Of a stretch of 64,000 nucleotides of DNA, positions 32,515 to 42,358 are shown piece by piece (position 1 is the stretch's first letter; each line of letters starts with the position of its first letter). The translations under genes and the position numbers were made by a program. Location of the stretch: the NCBI RefSeq assembly GCF_016756495.1, contig NZ_AP023243.1, forward strand, positions 868,001 to 932,000. The letters are read 5' to 3'. Under the pieces are notes generated by a model that was not told the origin of the DNA, did no database searches, and saw nothing but the letters and a program-made list of their open reading frames with translations. The stretch comes from Mesorhizobium sp. 113-3-3 (lineage in GTDB: Bacteria; Pseudomonadota; Alphaproteobacteria; Rhizobiales; Rhizobiaceae).

Positions 32515-34518
32515 ATGACCGAACATCGCTCCTCCGACACCCGATTCCGCACCAGCCTGCTCGAGGAAAACGACGGTCCGGCCATCAACCCCACCGAAAA
32601 CCGCACCATGGGCGAGATCATCGCCGCGCGATTCTCACGCCGGGGGTTCCTGAAGGGATCGCTCGCCGTCTCGGCGATCGCCGCGACCGTCGGCCCGCTG
32701 GCCTTGACCGCCGCCGACGATGCCCGCGCCGCGGAAGGCTCGGCCTTCAAATTCGACGAGCTCCAGGCCGGCATCGACGACAGGCATCATGTCGCGCCGG
32801 GCTACGACGCCGACGTGCTGTTGCGCTGGGGCGATCCGCTGTTTGCCGATTCGCCGGAGTTCGACCCGACGAAACAGTCGGCTGAGGCACAGGCCAGGCA
32901 GTTCGGCTACAACAATGACTATGTCGGCTACATCGCGATCGACGGCTCGGCCGAGCACGGCCTGCTCGTGGTCAACCACGAATACACCAACCCGCATTTG
33001 ATGTTCCCGGGCATCGTTTCGATCGTCGAGAAGGACGGGAAGACGAAGGCCGAGGTCGCCCCGCTCTCGAAGGAGCAGGTCGATGTCGAGATGGCGGCGC
33101 ATGGCGGCACCATCGTCGAGATCCGCAAGCAAGGTGGCAAATGGCAAGTGGTGCGCGACGGCAAGCACAACCGCCGCATCACCTCGACCACCGAAATGGC
33201 GCTATCTGGTCCGGTCGCCGGCCATGATCGCGTCAAGACCAATGCCGACCCGTCCGGCACAAAAGTGTTCGGCACTTGCAACAATTGCGCCGGCGGCGTC
33301 ACGCCGTGGGGCACCTATGTGATGGCCGAGGAGAACATCCACGGCTATTTCTCCGGCGAACTGCCGGAAGGCCACAAGGAAGCCGCCAACTACAAGCGGC
33401 TCGGCATTCCGGAAGGCGCCTATGAATGGGGCGCGCATTACGACCGGTTCAATCTCGCCAAGGAGCCGAACGAACCCAACCGCTTCGGCTGGATCGTCGA
33501 GGTCGACGTCAACGATCCGAATTCGACGCCGAGGAAGCGCACCGCCATGGGCCGCTTCAAGCATGAAGGCGCCGAATCGATCGTCGCCAAGGACGGCCGC
33601 GTCGTCTTCTATCTCGGCGACGACGAGCGCTTCGACTATGTCTACAAATTCGTCACCAAGGGCACGTTCAACGCCAACGACCATGCCGCCAACAAGGACC
33701 TGCTCGACGACGGCACGCTGCATGTCGCCAAATTCGCCGAGGACGGCACGGTGGACTGGCTGCCGATCGTCTTCGGCCAGGGGCCGCTGACGGCGGAAAA
33801 CGGCTTTGGCAGCCAGGCCGACGTGCTGATCGAGACGCGGCGCGCCGCCGATCTGCTCGCCGCCACCAAGATGGACCGGCCCGAGGACATCCAGCCCAAC
33901 GGGGTCAACGGCAAGGTCTATGTCATGCTGACCAACAATTCGAAGCGCAAGGCCGACCAGGTCGACGCCGCCAACCCGCGCGCCGAAAATGCCTTCGGTC
34001 ACATCATCGAGATCACCGAGACCGACGGTGATTTCACCGCCGCAAAGGGCAAATGGGAGGTGCTTTTGAAATGCGGCGATCCCTCGGTTGCCGATGTCGG
34101 CGCCACCTTCTCGACGGCGACGACGGCCAATGGCTGGTTCGGCATGCCCGACAATTGCGCGGTCGATTCGGCCGGGCGCCTGTGGGTCGCCACAGACGGC
34201 CAGGGTCCGAAGGCCACGGGCCGCACCGATGGCCTGTGGGCGGTCGACACGGAGGGGGCCGCGCGAGCGACCTCAAAGCTGTTCTTCCGCGTGCCGATCG
34301 GCGCGGAAATGTGCGGCCCACTGTTTGCGCCCGACGACCAAACCGCTTTCGTCGCGGTCCAGCATCCGGGCGATGGCGGCGAGGATTGGGAAGGTTTCGG
34401 CCGCCCGTCCTACTATGAGGATCCGTCGACCCGTTGGCCCGACTTCAAACCCGACATGCCGGTGCGGCCCTCGGTCGTCGCCATCACCAGGCAAGGCGGC
34501 GGCAAGATCGCGGTTTGA
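32515..34518 (+). CDS. phoX: PhoX-family alkaline phosphatase, Tat-exported
   Basis: A 667-residue protein with a twin-arginine signal (FSRRGFLKGSLAVSAIAATVGPLALTAADDARA, around residues 40-72). The mature part is a PhoX (DUF839) beta-propeller with metal-binding and catalytic segments VVNHEYTNPHLMF, NNCAGGVTPWGTYVMAEEN, YEWGAHYDRFNL and GMPDNCAVDSAGRLWVATDGQG. Known PhoX enzymes are Ca/Fe-dependent phosphomonoesterases induced by phosphate starvation. A candidate Pho box lies upstream. ATG 32515 follows AGAGG at normal spacing. Some DUF839 proteins lack phosphatase activity, so the catalytic role is inferred. Confidence 0.9.
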   Translation: MTEHRSSDTRFRTSLLEENDGPAINPTENRTMGEIIAARFSRRGFLKGSLAVSAIAATVGPLALTAADDARAAEGSAFKFDELQAGIDDRHHVAPGYDADVLLRWGDPLFADSPEFDPTKQSAEAQARQFGYNNDYVGYIAIDGSAEHGLLVVNHEYTNPHLMFPGIVSIVEKDGKTKAEVAPLSKEQVDVEMAAHGGTIVEIRKQGGKWQVVRDGKHNRRITSTTEMALSGPVAGHDRVKTNADPSGTKVFGTCNNCAGGVTPWGTYVMAEENIHGYFSGELPEGHKEAANYKRLGIPEGAYEWGAHYDRFNLAKEPNEPNRFGWIVEVDVNDPNSTPRKRTAMGRFKHEGAESIVAKDGRVVFYLGDDERFDYVYKFVTKGTFNANDHAANKDLLDDGTLHVAKFAEDGTVDWLPIVFGQGPLTAENGFGSQADVLIETRRAADLLAATKMDRPEDIQPNGVNGKVYVMLTNNSKRKADQVDAANPRAENAFGHIIEITETDGDFTAAKGKWEVLLKCGDPSVADVGATFSTATTANGWFGMPDNCAVDSAGRLWVATDGQGPKATGRTDGLWAVDTEGAARATSKLFFRVPIGAEMCGPLFAPDDQTAFVAVQHPGDGGEDWEGFGRPSYYEDPSTRWPDFKPDMPVRPSVVAITRQGGGKIAV

Positions 34519-34643
34519 TATCCCGCGAGGCTATGCGTGGACGGGCTTCGGTGATCCCGAAGCCCTTCTTCTTGCATTCAAGCCTCGGGAAAGATTGGCA
34601 ATTTACTGGTGGCGCCCTAGGTCGTTCTCAGGAGACCATCGCC

Positions 34644-34868
34644 ATGTCGAAGTCAGTCTATGACCGCGGCCTGCTCAAGCCCGCCGACATCGCCAGGCTG
34701 CAGCGCGTCTTTGACGAAGCCTGCCTGCGGCGCGAGGCACGGCCCGATTCGCCGGAAGCACGCGAAATCGCCCTGAACCTGCTCGCGCTCCACAATGCCG
34801 GCATGGTCGACGAGGAGATGCTGACGGACGCCGTCGGTTTCCGCCGGCTGGAGCCGAAATCGGCGTGA
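34644..34868 (+). CDS. Small conserved hypothetical protein (74 residues)
   Basis: A 74-residue acidic, helical cytoplasmic protein beginning MSKSVYDRGLLKPADIARLQRVFDEAC. It contains PDSPEAREIALNLLALHNAGMVDEEMLTDAV, a pattern of short helices seen in many small hypothetical proteins of rhizobia. AGGAGA lies at good distance before ATG 34644. There is no domain I can name. It is 125 bp downstream of phoX on the same strand, but nothing ties it to phosphate metabolism. Confidence 0.75.
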   Translation: MSKSVYDRGLLKPADIARLQRVFDEACLRREARPDSPEAREIALNLLALHNAGMVDEEMLTDAVGFRRLEPKSA

Positions 34869-34912
34869 TGTCAAAAGCGGTCATATGCTTTTCGCGCGGA
34901 TCTGCGATCAAA

Positions 34913-36103
34913 TCAGCGTGAGGCGCCAGCTTGCTGGCGGCCGGCACCGGCGATCCGCCTGGCGATCGCCTTGCCCAATATGGCGGCATTGGCGAAGCAG
35001 CCGCGAATACTCGGCCGCATGCCGGTGAACCACAGGCCCGGCAGTTTCGGATCGGCCTCGCCGCCGTTGAAGAGCGGGACGCCCTTGCCGTCGAGCACGC
35101 CGAGATTGCCGACCATGCGCTCCAGCCCGGTGCGGTAGCCCGTCGCGGCAATGACGATATCGGGATCGATCAGGCTGCCATTGGCAAGGACCACGCCGTC
35201 GCGGCTGAATTCCCGTATCGCCGGCACCACGGTGATCTTGCCCGATTTGATGGCGTCGACCGCGCCGTCATCGGCGGCGATCGCAGTGTAGTCCGAGGTC
35301 AGGCGGCTGGCGCCGCCCGACGGCGCGGGCGGCATGCCGAATTTGGTGAGATCGCCGAAAACCAGGCGCTGCGTCGCGGCGATCGCCGCATCGGCGACGC
35401 GCAGCGGCAGCCGCGCCATGAGCGGCGAAAGCCGGTGCACGGCGATCTGGCCGATGCGCTTGGGCAGAAGGGCGGGGCCATTGCGGGCCGACAGCCAGAG
35501 AGAAGCCACATCCACACCGGCCAGATGATTGAGGGCGTCGAAGCCCGAATTGCCGGCGCCGACGACCAGCACCTTCTTGCCGGCATAGGAGTTCGCGTCG
35601 CCGAAATCCGCGGAATGGATGATCCGGCCCGCGAAGGCCTGCATACCCTTCCACTGCGGCGTGAAGGGCTCCTTGTCGCGGCCAGTGGCGACGACGACGT
35701 GACGCGCCAGGCGCGAGCCGGCGCTGGTGCGCACCGCCCAATGGTCGCCCCGGAACACGAGGGTCTCGACGGCGACGCCGAACTCCACCGGCAGCTGGTT
35801 CGCCTCGCGGAAATCGTTCATGTGGCGGATGACGACGCTCTTTGGTGGAAAGGCCGGCGTACCTCCGGGATAGGCAAGGCCGGGCAGCGCCGAGAGGTCG
35901 CGATGGGTGTTGAGATGCAGCTGCTGGTGTCGCCGATGCCAGGGCTCGGCAAGCCGGCTCTCCTTTTCCAGAATCGCCACCGGCACGCCGGCCTTGATAA
36001 GGGCCTGCGCGACCGCCAGTCCGGCGGCGCCGGCGCCAATGACGATCGCCGGCTCGACCGCCGTCATCTGCTCCGCCCTCTGTCTGGTTGTCGTATCAGC
36101 CAT
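34913..36103 (-). CDS. Flavin-dependent monooxygenase (FMO/BVMO-like, FAD/NADPH-binding)
   Basis: A 396-residue oxidoreductase with two Rossmann motifs. AIVIGAGAAGLAVAQALIKAG binds FAD near residues 18-38. VLVVGAGNSGFDAL near residue 180 binds NADPH. WHRRHQQLHLNTHRDLSALPG and the C-terminal DIVIAATGYRTGL are typical of YUCCA/FMO-like flavoproteins. No clear Baeyer-Villiger FxGxxxHxxxWP(D) fingerprint is visible. It may oxidise N, S or ketone groups; the substrate is unknown. It stands alone. The 437 bp upstream show nothing recognisable. Confidence 0.87.
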   Translation of the reverse strand: MADTTTRQRAEQMTAVEPAIVIGAGAAGLAVAQALIKAGVPVAILEKESRLAEPWHRRHQQLHLNTHRDLSALPGLAYPGGTPAFPPKSVVIRHMNDFREANQLPVEFGVAVETLVFRGDHWAVRTSAGSRLARHVVVATGRDKEPFTPQWKGMQAFAGRIIHSADFGDANSYAGKKVLVVGAGNSGFDALNHLAGVDVASLWLSARNGPALLPKRIGQIAVHRLSPLMARLPLRVADAAIAATQRLVFGDLTKFGMPPAPSGGASRLTSDYTAIAADDGAVDAIKSGKITVVPAIREFSRDGVVLANGSLIDPDIVIAATGYRTGLERMVGNLGVLDGKGVPLFNGGEADPKLPGLWFTGMRPSIRGCFANAAILGKAIARRIAGAGRQQAGASR

Positions 36104-36540
36104 TCACTCTCAAAACCCATTCAACCGCCGCTGCATCCCGACAAGGTCGCAGGACGCTGTAACCGTTTGATCGCGCGCAGACCCATTCAGCGGATCGGTG
36201 CCGATCGCCTGGGCCTTGCGCCGGGCCGCGGTTGCGCACCAGAGCATCGCACCCACCTGACAACGCCCATCACGCAAATGCGGCCAAAACAACGACATGG
36301 CGCGCAATGCCCGCTTCTGTCCGAAACCATGCAGCCCTATATGGCATATCGGCGGCATCGGCGATAATCAGGTCGCGGCAATGTGATTGATTCGAGTTCC
36401 GGGCGCTGGCGGATCTCATTACCGACGCAGGAATTCGAAAGCGCAGCGATTTCGGCTTCCCGCGAAAAATCAAGGCGCCGTGGCGCGTCTTGCGTGCCGA
36501 AAGGCACGTCGCGTCACAGACGGCACGCGGAATCTCGACC
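36104..36540. other. Intergenic region between divergent genes (437 bp)
   Basis: No gene, repeat or strong inverted repeat was found. The stretch is the shared upstream region of the monooxygenase gene (-) and the DUF2156 gene (+). TGATTGATTCGAGTT at 36383-36397 and the surrounding less GC-rich sequence are the likeliest promoter area for the latter, but no box is convincing. Confidence 0.35.
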
Positions 36541-37578
36541 ATGCCCTCCTTGCGGATCTATTTCGACAAAATCCTCGAGCGTGCCTCGCCCAGGGTCGAG
36601 CGCCTGGCGCTGACGCATGTCGAACGCCTGGCGATGGTTCGCCGCCATGGCGACTTCTCGCTCGCCTATTCGACTGCCGTGCAGCACAAGCTTTCCTATT
36701 TTGGCGACGCCGACGGCTACATCGCCTTCGGCACCAAGATGAAACATCATTTCGCGCTTGGAGACCCGGTGGCGGCGCCCGCGCGGCGGCCTGACTATAT
36801 CAGACGCTTCGTCGAGGCCGCCGGCGACCCGTGGTTCGTGCAGATCAGCGCGCAGACCGCGCGCGTGCTGGCCGGGCTCGGCTACAAGGTCAACCGGCTG
36901 GGCATCGACACCCGCCTTGTCCTGCCCGAGCATGACTTTTCCGGCAAGCGCAACGAGACCGTGCGCTATTCCGAGCGCTGGCTCTTGAAGAAGGGCTTTT
37001 CGTTCGAGGAAGACAGGCGGACGGTCTTCCTCGATGAGATCGCCCGGCTGTCGGAGAACTGGCGCGGCGACCGCATCGTCAAGCGCTGGGAAATGGGCTT
37101 TCTCAACCGGCCGTTCTACGATCAGCTCGGCACCGACATGCGCCGCTTCGTCCTGCACAGTCCCGATGGCGAGCTGATCGCGCTGCTCGATTTCGATCCG
37201 TTGTTTGCCGACGGCAAGGTCATCGGCTACACCACCGCCTTCAAGCGCAAGCACATCGATGCCTCGCCGCATGCCGAGATCGGCCTGACCAAATTCGCCG
37301 TCGACCGGTTTCGCGAAGAAGGCATCTCGGTGGTCACGCTCGGCCTGTCGCCGCTGGTCGACATCACCCCGAGCGGATTTGCCGAAAGCGATTTCTGGCG
37401 CGACACTTTCCAGCGCGCCTACTCTTCGCCATGGGTTAACCGCCGCAGGTTCAACCTGCAGGGCCAGGCGGCCTTCAAGCGCCGCTTCCATGGCATGGAA
37501 GAGCCGGTCTACATCGCTTTCCGCAAGGGGACCTATGTCGAGATGCTGGGCCTGCTGCGGCTGGTGAAAGCGATATAA
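36541..37578 (+). CDS. DUF2156 / phosphatidylglycerol lysyltransferase-type acyltransferase domain protein
   Basis: A 345-residue soluble protein. It resembles the C-terminal GNAT-like tandem domain of MprF/LpiA: HGDFSLAYSTAVQHKLSYFGDADGYIAFGTKMKHHFALGDPVA, then RYSERWLLKKGFSFEEDRR, then GYTTAFKRKHIDASPHAEIGLTKFAVDRFREEGISVVTLGLSPLVD. It lacks the N-terminal flippase membrane region of MprF. Full-length MprF adds lysine from Lys-tRNA to phosphatidylglycerol; whether this stand-alone domain uses aminoacyl-tRNA or another acyl donor is unknown. ATG 36541 fits the start of homology. Confidence 0.82.
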   Translation: MPSLRIYFDKILERASPRVERLALTHVERLAMVRRHGDFSLAYSTAVQHKLSYFGDADGYIAFGTKMKHHFALGDPVAAPARRPDYIRRFVEAAGDPWFVQISAQTARVLAGLGYKVNRLGIDTRLVLPEHDFSGKRNETVRYSERWLLKKGFSFEEDRRTVFLDEIARLSENWRGDRIVKRWEMGFLNRPFYDQLGTDMRRFVLHSPDGELIALLDFDPLFADGKVIGYTTAFKRKHIDASPHAEIGLTKFAVDRFREEGISVVTLGLSPLVDITPSGFAESDFWRDTFQRAYSSPWVNRRRFNLQGQAAFKRRFHGMEEPVYIAFRKGTYVEMLGLLRLVKAI

Positions 37579-37814
37579 TCCCCGGCGCACGGTCCTGGCC
37601 AAAGCCTTTATTCGTCACCTTTTACACTGCACCGCTTCGCTCCTTGCCTCGCGCGGATGACGAATGCCGGGTTGCCATGGAAGATATTTCCGCACCACGG
37701 CGCCAACTCGCAAAATCATTCCTCTACTAAATTTATAGAACTACCTAGCCTTGTCCCTCATCCAACCGGCGAGGACGTTTTCCCGGCGCCGATCCGCAGC
37801 GAAGGAGAGGGACC

Positions 37815-38768
37815 ATGTTCAATCTGACGAGACGCGTGTTCGGCATCGGCCTGCTCGCCGCTACCGTCGCCCTGTCGTTCGGCGCCGCCGCGCAGGAGCT
37901 GACGCAGCTCAACATCGGCTATCAGAAGACCGGCCTGCCGGTGATCGCCCGGCAGCAGCAGGTGATCGAGAAGGCGCTCGCCGACAAGGGCGTCGCCGTC
38001 AAATGGGTGGAATTCACCGCCGGCCCACCCCTGGTCGAGGCGCTCAATGTCGGCGCCATCGACGTCGGCTGGACTGGCGACGCGCCGCCGATCTTCGGCC
38101 AGTCGGCCGGCGCCAACATCGTCTATGCGGCGGCATTGCCGTCCAATGGCGACGGCGAGGCGATCTTCGTCAAGCCGGCCTCGCCGGTCCAGTCAGTCGC
38201 CGACCTCAAGGGCAAGCGCATCGGCGTCGGCAAGGGCACGTCCGCGCATAATCTGCTCGTCGCCGCGCTGGAAAAGGCCGGCATTGCCTTCGATCAGATC
38301 ACGCCTGTCTATCTCAGCCCCGCCGATGCCGCCGCCGCCTTCGCCAGCGACCAGATCGACGCCTGGGCGGTCTGGGATCCGTTCTTCGCCATTGCCGAAA
38401 CGCGCTACCAGCCGCGCGTGCTGGCCCGCTCCAGCGAGGTGCTCAAGGTCAACACCTATTTCCTCGCCAACAAGGATTTCGCCAAGGCGTGTCCCGAGAT
38501 CATCACCACCGCCATATCAGCGCTCGGCGAAGCGGCGAAATGGGCGGACCAGAACCGTGACAATGTGGCCGAGGCGCTGCACGAGGTGACCGGTGTACCG
38601 CTCGACGCCCAGACCATCGCCGCCAACCGCACCAAGTTCGGCATCTTTCCGATCACCGACGAAATCGTCGCCAGTCAGCAGGCGACCGCCGACCGTTTCT
38701 ACAAGCTCGGCCTGATCCCGAAGGCGGTCCGCATCTCCGACGCCGTGTGGACCGCGCCGGGAAACTGA
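37815..38768 (+). CDS. ssuA: Aliphatic sulfonate ABC transporter, substrate-binding protein
   Basis: A 317-residue periplasmic binding protein. The signal peptide is MFNLTRRVFGIGLLAATVALSFGAAA. The mature part starts LTQLNIGYQKTGLPVIARQQQVIEK and contains VKWVEFTAGPPLVEALNVGAIDVGWTGDAPPIFGQSAGANIVYAAALP, the standard SsuA/NrtA signature. It is the first gene of ssuA-D-C-B. AAGGAGAGGG upstream of ATG 37815 is an excellent ribosome site. Rhizobial ssu operons are usually derepressed under sulfate limitation; no specific regulator is seen here. Confidence 0.93.
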   Translation: MFNLTRRVFGIGLLAATVALSFGAAAQELTQLNIGYQKTGLPVIARQQQVIEKALADKGVAVKWVEFTAGPPLVEALNVGAIDVGWTGDAPPIFGQSAGANIVYAAALPSNGDGEAIFVKPASPVQSVADLKGKRIGVGKGTSAHNLLVAALEKAGIAFDQITPVYLSPADAAAAFASDQIDAWAVWDPFFAIAETRYQPRVLARSSEVLKVNTYFLANKDFAKACPEIITTAISALGEAAKWADQNRDNVAEALHEVTGVPLDAQTIAANRTKFGIFPITDEIVASQQATADRFYKLGLIPKAVRISDAVWTAPGN

Positions 38769-38843
38769 TTTCTTTCATGCGGCGCCGGGCGGAAACGTTC
38801 GGCGCCGTTGCCGTTTGTGCCTGTATCTCCGGGAGTTCCGCTC

Positions 38844-40010
38844 GTGCCAGACATCACCCCGCCCGCCAGCCCGCTCGATTTCTTCTGGTTCATCCCGACG
38901 CATGGCGACGGCTCCTATCTCGGTTCGGAGCAACAGCAGCGGCCGCCGGAATTCGGCTACTTCAAGGAGATCGCCCAGGCCGTCGACCGGCTAGGCTTTC
39001 CCGGCGTGCTTTTGCCGACCGGGCAGAATTGCGAGGATTCCTGGATCACCGCGACGGGCCTCGCCACGCTCACCGAAAAACTCAAATTCCTGGTGGCGCT
39101 GCGGCCGGGCGTGACCCTGCCGACCTTCGCCGCGCGCCAGACGGCGGCACTCGACCGGCTGAGCAATGGCCGCCTGCTGCTCAACGTCGTGGTCGGCGGC
39201 AACCCGACAGAACTCGCCGGCGATGGCGTCTTCCTGCCGCATGACGAGCGCTATGCCCAGGCGCATGAATTCCTGACCATCTGGCGCGGCCTGGTGTCGG
39301 GCGAGCGCGTCAATTTCGACGGCAAATATTATCGCGTCGAGAATGGCCGCCTCGACCTTTTGCCCAGCCAGGAACGGCCGCCGCTCTATTTCGGCGGCTC
39401 GTCCGATGCCGGGCAGGAACTCGCCGCCGATCTCGTAGACATGTATCTTACATGGGGCGAGCCGCCGGCGCAAGTGGCTGAAAAGCTTGCTTCTGCACGT
39501 GCGAAGGCAGCGCGGCGCGGCCGGAAACTGCGTTTCGGCATCCGGCTGCATTTCATCGTCCGCGAGACCGAGGACGAAGCCTGGCGCGCCGCCGACCGGC
39601 TGATCAGCCATGTCACCGACGCCCAGATCGAAAACGCCCAGGCGCGTTTCCTCACCCAGATGGACTCGGTCGGCCAGCGCCGCATGGCCGAACTGCATGG
39701 CGGCCGCCGCGACAGGCTTGTCGTCTCACCCAATCTATGGGCCGGCGTCGGCCTGGTGCGCGGCGGCGCCGGTACCGCGCTGGTCGGCACGCCGGAGCAG
39801 ATCGTGGAGCGCATCCGCGAATACCAGGCGATCGGCATCGACACCATCATCGGCTCCGGCTATCCGCATCTCGAGGAAGCCTACCGCGTCGCCGAGCTTT
39901 TGTTCCCGCGCCTCGGGCTCGGCACCAGCCGGCAGGGGGCGCATCGCGACATCGCCAACGAATTCTCGGTCGGCTTCCATGGTGCCGCCCGCCTGCAGGC
40001 CTCCTCATGA
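38844..40010 (+). CDS. ssuD: FMNH2-dependent alkanesulfonate monooxygenase
   Basis: A 388-residue flavin monooxygenase of the luciferase-like family that splits alkanesulfonates into aldehyde and sulfite. It begins with the strand [16 protein letters not shown] and includes [88 protein letters not shown] and [14 protein letters not shown]. The GTG at 38844 is chosen because GGGAG stands eight bases before it and homology begins there. An FMN reductase (SsuE) gene is not in this stretch. Its stop overlaps the ssuC start (ATGA). Confidence 0.94.
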   Translation: MPDITPPASPLDFFWFIPTHGDGSYLGSEQQQRPPEFGYFKEIAQAVDRLGFPGVLLPTGQNCEDSWITATGLATLTEKLKFLVALRPGVTLPTFAARQTAALDRLSNGRLLLNVVVGGNPTELAGDGVFLPHDERYAQAHEFLTIWRGLVSGERVNFDGKYYRVENGRLDLLPSQERPPLYFGGSSDAGQELAADLVDMYLTWGEPPAQVAEKLASARAKAARRGRKLRFGIRLHFIVRETEDEAWRAADRLISHVTDAQIENAQARFLTQMDSVGQRRMAELHGGRRDRLVVSPNLWAGVGLVRGGAGTALVGTPEQIVERIREYQAIGIDTIIGSGYPHLEEAYRVAELLFPRLGLGTSRQGAHRDIANEFSVGFHGAARLQASS

Positions 40011-40783
40011 GCTTTTCAGCGCGCCTCCACGCAAACGCCATCGGCTGGGTGTTGCCGGTGCTGGTCATCGCCGGCTGGGAGATTGCCAGCCGCGCGGGCG
40101 TCATGCCGGCCAATGTCCTGCCGGCGCCGAGTGCCGTCGCCGAGGCCTTCTGGCGGCTGACGCTGTCGGGCGAGCTGATCCGCAACATCGGCGTTTCCAC
40201 GGCGCGCGCCCTTGCCGGCTTTGCGGTGGGCGGTTCGATCGGCTTCGCGCTCGGCCTCGCCAACGGGCTGTCGCGGCTCAGCCGCGGCCTGACCGACACC
40301 ACGCTGCAGATGATCCGCAACATCCCGCATCTGGCGCTGATCCCGCTCGTCATCCTGTGGTTCGGCATCGACGAGGAAGCAAAACTGTTCCTGGTGGCGC
40401 TCGGCGTGTTCTTTCCGATCTACATCAACACGCTGCTCGGCATACAGAGCGTCGATCCGCAACTGGTCGAGATGGGCCGCGTCTACGGCATGGACCGGCG
40501 CGCCCTGTTCTTCCGCGTCATCCTGCCCGGCGCGCTGCCGGCGATCTTCGTCGGCCTGCGCTATGCGCTCGGCATCATGTGGCTGACGCTGATCGTCGCC
40601 GAAACCATCTCGGCCAGTTCCGGCCTCGGCTACATGGCCATGCAGGCGCGCGAATTCCTGCTGATCGATGTCGTCGTGCTGTCGATCCTGATCTATGCGC
40701 TGCTCGGCAAGCTCGCCGACAGCCTCGCCCGCCTGCTCGAGCGGCTGTCGCTCGGCTGGCATCCCGCCTTCCAGAACGGATGA
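40007..40783 (+). CDS. ssuC: Aliphatic sulfonate ABC transporter permease
   Basis: A 258-residue inner-membrane permease with about six helices. It has the ABC importer EAA loop in [37 protein letters not shown], and the N-terminal [17 protein letters not shown] typical of the SsuC/TauC group. ATG 40007 overlaps the ssuD stop. It is followed after 7 bp by ssuB. The three transport genes plus the monooxygenase form a complete uptake-and-cleavage operon for sulfonates. Confidence 0.94.
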   Translation: MSFSARLHANAIGWVLPVLVIAGWEIASRAGVMPANVLPAPSAVAEAFWRLTLSGELIRNIGVSTARALAGFAVGGSIGFALGLANGLSRLSRGLTDTTLQMIRNIPHLALIPLVILWFGIDEEAKLFLVALGVFFPIYINTLLGIQSVDPQLVEMGRVYGMDRRALFFRVILPGALPAIFVGLRYALGIMWLTLIVAETISASSGLGYMAMQAREFLLIDVVVLSILIYALLGKLADSLARLLERLSLGWHPAFQNG

Positions 40784-40790
40784 GGTTCCG

Positions 40791-41588
40791 ATGCCAGCCG
40801 CCAGCCTGACCTCCGTCCGTTCCTTCGTCGCCGCACCGGTGCCCACGCGTCCGGCGATAGCGGTCGAGGGACGCCGCGCCTTCGCCTTCAAGGGCGTGGA
40901 AAAACGCTTCGGCGACAAGATCGTGCTCGACGGCATCGACCTCGACGTGCCGGCCGGCCAGTTCGTCGCCGTCATCGGCAAGAGCGGCTGCGGCAAGAGC
41001 ACGCTGCTCCGGCTGCTGGCTGGGCTCGACCGGCCGACATCGGGATCGCTGACGCTGGGCGCCGAGGAAGAAGGCCACAGCCGCACCCGCTTCATGTTCC
41101 AGGAGCCGCGCCTGCTGCCATGGGCGAGTGTCGTGAAAAATGTCGAGGTCGGGCTGACCGGCATCGCTGCCGGCGCCGATGCAAGGCAACGCGCGCTCGG
41201 CATTCTGGGCGAGGTCGGCCTTGCCGATCGCGCCGGCGAATGGCCCTCGGTGCTGTCAGGCGGCCAGAAGCAGCGCGTGGCGCTCGCCCGCGCTTTGGTC
41301 GGCCACCCGCAGATCCTGGCGCTCGACGAGCCGCTCGGCGCACTTGACGCGCTGACCCGCATCGAGATGCAGCAATTGCTGGAACGCATCTGGCTCGCCC
41401 AGAAATTCACCGCCGTGCTGGTCACCCATGATGTCGCCGAAGCGGTCGCGCTCGCCGACCGTGTGGTGGTGATCAGCGAAGGCCGGATCGCGCTCGACCT
41501 GGAGGTGCCGGTCGCCCGCCCGCGCCGGCGCGGCTCCACCGAGCTCGCCCGGCTTGAGGGGATGATATTGGACCGGCTGTTCGGTTAG
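40791..41588 (+). CDS. ssuB: Aliphatic sulfonate ABC transporter ATP-binding protein
   Basis: A 265-residue cytoplasmic ATPase. Walker A is GKSGCGKST, the Q-loop is [11 protein letters not shown], the signature is LSGGQKQR, Walker B is [12 protein letters not shown] and the switch is [18 protein letters not shown] is typical of SsuB/TauB. The N-terminal 30 residues ([22 protein letters not shown]) are an extension before the ATPase fold. It is the last gene of ssuADCB; a repeat element follows about 110 bp after its stop. Confidence 0.94.
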   Translation: MPAASLTSVRSFVAAPVPTRPAIAVEGRRAFAFKGVEKRFGDKIVLDGIDLDVPAGQFVAVIGKSGCGKSTLLRLLAGLDRPTSGSLTLGAEEEGHSRTRFMFQEPRLLPWASVVKNVEVGLTGIAAGADARQRALGILGEVGLADRAGEWPSVLSGGQKQRVALARALVGHPQILALDEPLGALDALTRIEMQQLLERIWLAQKFTAVLVTHDVAEAVALADRVVVISEGRIALDLEVPVARPRRRGSTELARLEGMILDRLFG

Positions 41589-41699
41589 GGTTGTCGGGGG
41601 CGCATTCTGTCCGAACCGGATCGATAGGTAACAGAATGGACCGACTGTTCTCTTGCACGTCGGGCTGTGCCCATCTTGCGGCGACGGTGCGATTGACGA

Positions 41700-41862
41700 G
41701 CGCCTTCCCCCACTCCGTCGCTGCTTCGCAGCGCCACCTCTCCCCCCTCCGGAGGGAGAGGAAGGGAGCCCAGGTAGGCCAGCTCGCGCCTTTCCTCTCC
41801 CCCGTCGATCGGGGGAGAGGTGGCTCGGCGAAGCCGAGACGGAGTGGGGGGTCGACCTCTCC
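41700..41862. repeat. Large palindromic intergenic repeat (CCCCCACTCCGTC / GACGGAGTGGGGG ends)
   Basis: The left arm CCCCCACTCCGTCGCTGCTT...CACCTCTCCC and the right arm GGGAGAGGTGGCTCGGCGA...GACGGAGTGGGGG are inverted to one another and enclose two smaller hairpins (CTCTCCCCCCTCCGGAGGGAGAG; CTCTCCCCCGTCGATCGGGGGAGAG). Related modules occur at 49285-49490 and 50455-50605. It lies between ssuB and the convergent small membrane protein gene. Confidence 0.82.
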
Positions 41863-41872
41863 TGTCGAAGCC

Positions 41873-42049
41873 CTACCGGTTCGCCCATACCAGCCCGGCC
41901 AGGCCGACAAGCATGGCAACGAGGCCGATATAGAGCCATTGCGACTGGCCGGTCATGAAGCTGCCACCGACCACGCCGATGCCTTGCAGCGACCACACCG
42001 CGCCGACAGCCAGCACAATCAAGGCCAGCAGATTTTTGCTCATTCTCAT
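41873..42049 (-). CDS. Small conserved two-helix membrane protein
   Basis: A 58-residue protein beginning MRMSKNLLALIVLAVGAVWSLQGIGVVGGSFMTGQSQWLYIGLVAMLVGLAGLVWANR. It has two transmembrane helices joined by the loop GVVGGSFMTGQSQW. The same loop recurs in small proteins of many proteobacteria, to my memory; function is unknown. ATG 42049 is chosen, with ATG 42043 as an alternative. The upstream 309 bp are AT-rich and probably carry its promoter. Confidence 0.8.
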   Translation of the reverse strand: MRMSKNLLALIVLAVGAVWSLQGIGVVGGSFMTGQSQWLYIGLVAMLVGLAGLVWANR

Positions 42050-42358
42050 TGACGGATCTCGCTTTTCAAGTCGATCGTTTCGCATGCGATGAGCGTGATG
42101 AAAGAGCCAAAGGAAGGGGCTCAATCACGTCGGATTCTACTTGGATATTAATCCGATATCTTGTCAAAGCGACTCTCGAAATCGGCCCGAAGATCATCGA
42201 AAGTGGATCAAATCGTGCCGGAAAATCCCTGACAGACTGTTACCCGCCGACTCCAAACGTGTGATCTTGCCACGGAACTGACAGATCATCGCCGCATTTC
42301 CTGCCTTATTCAGCACCTAACGGCTGGGGTCTGTCAAAAACGGAGCCATCCCTCAAAT
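42050..42358. other. Divergent upstream region (309 bp)
   Basis: No gene is seen. The stretch contains relatively AT-rich sequence (TTGGATATTAATCCGATATCTTGTC near 42140-42164, itself partly palindromic around ATTAAT) and separates the small membrane protein (-) from the RlpA-like gene (+). Promoters for both are expected here. Confidence 0.35.
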
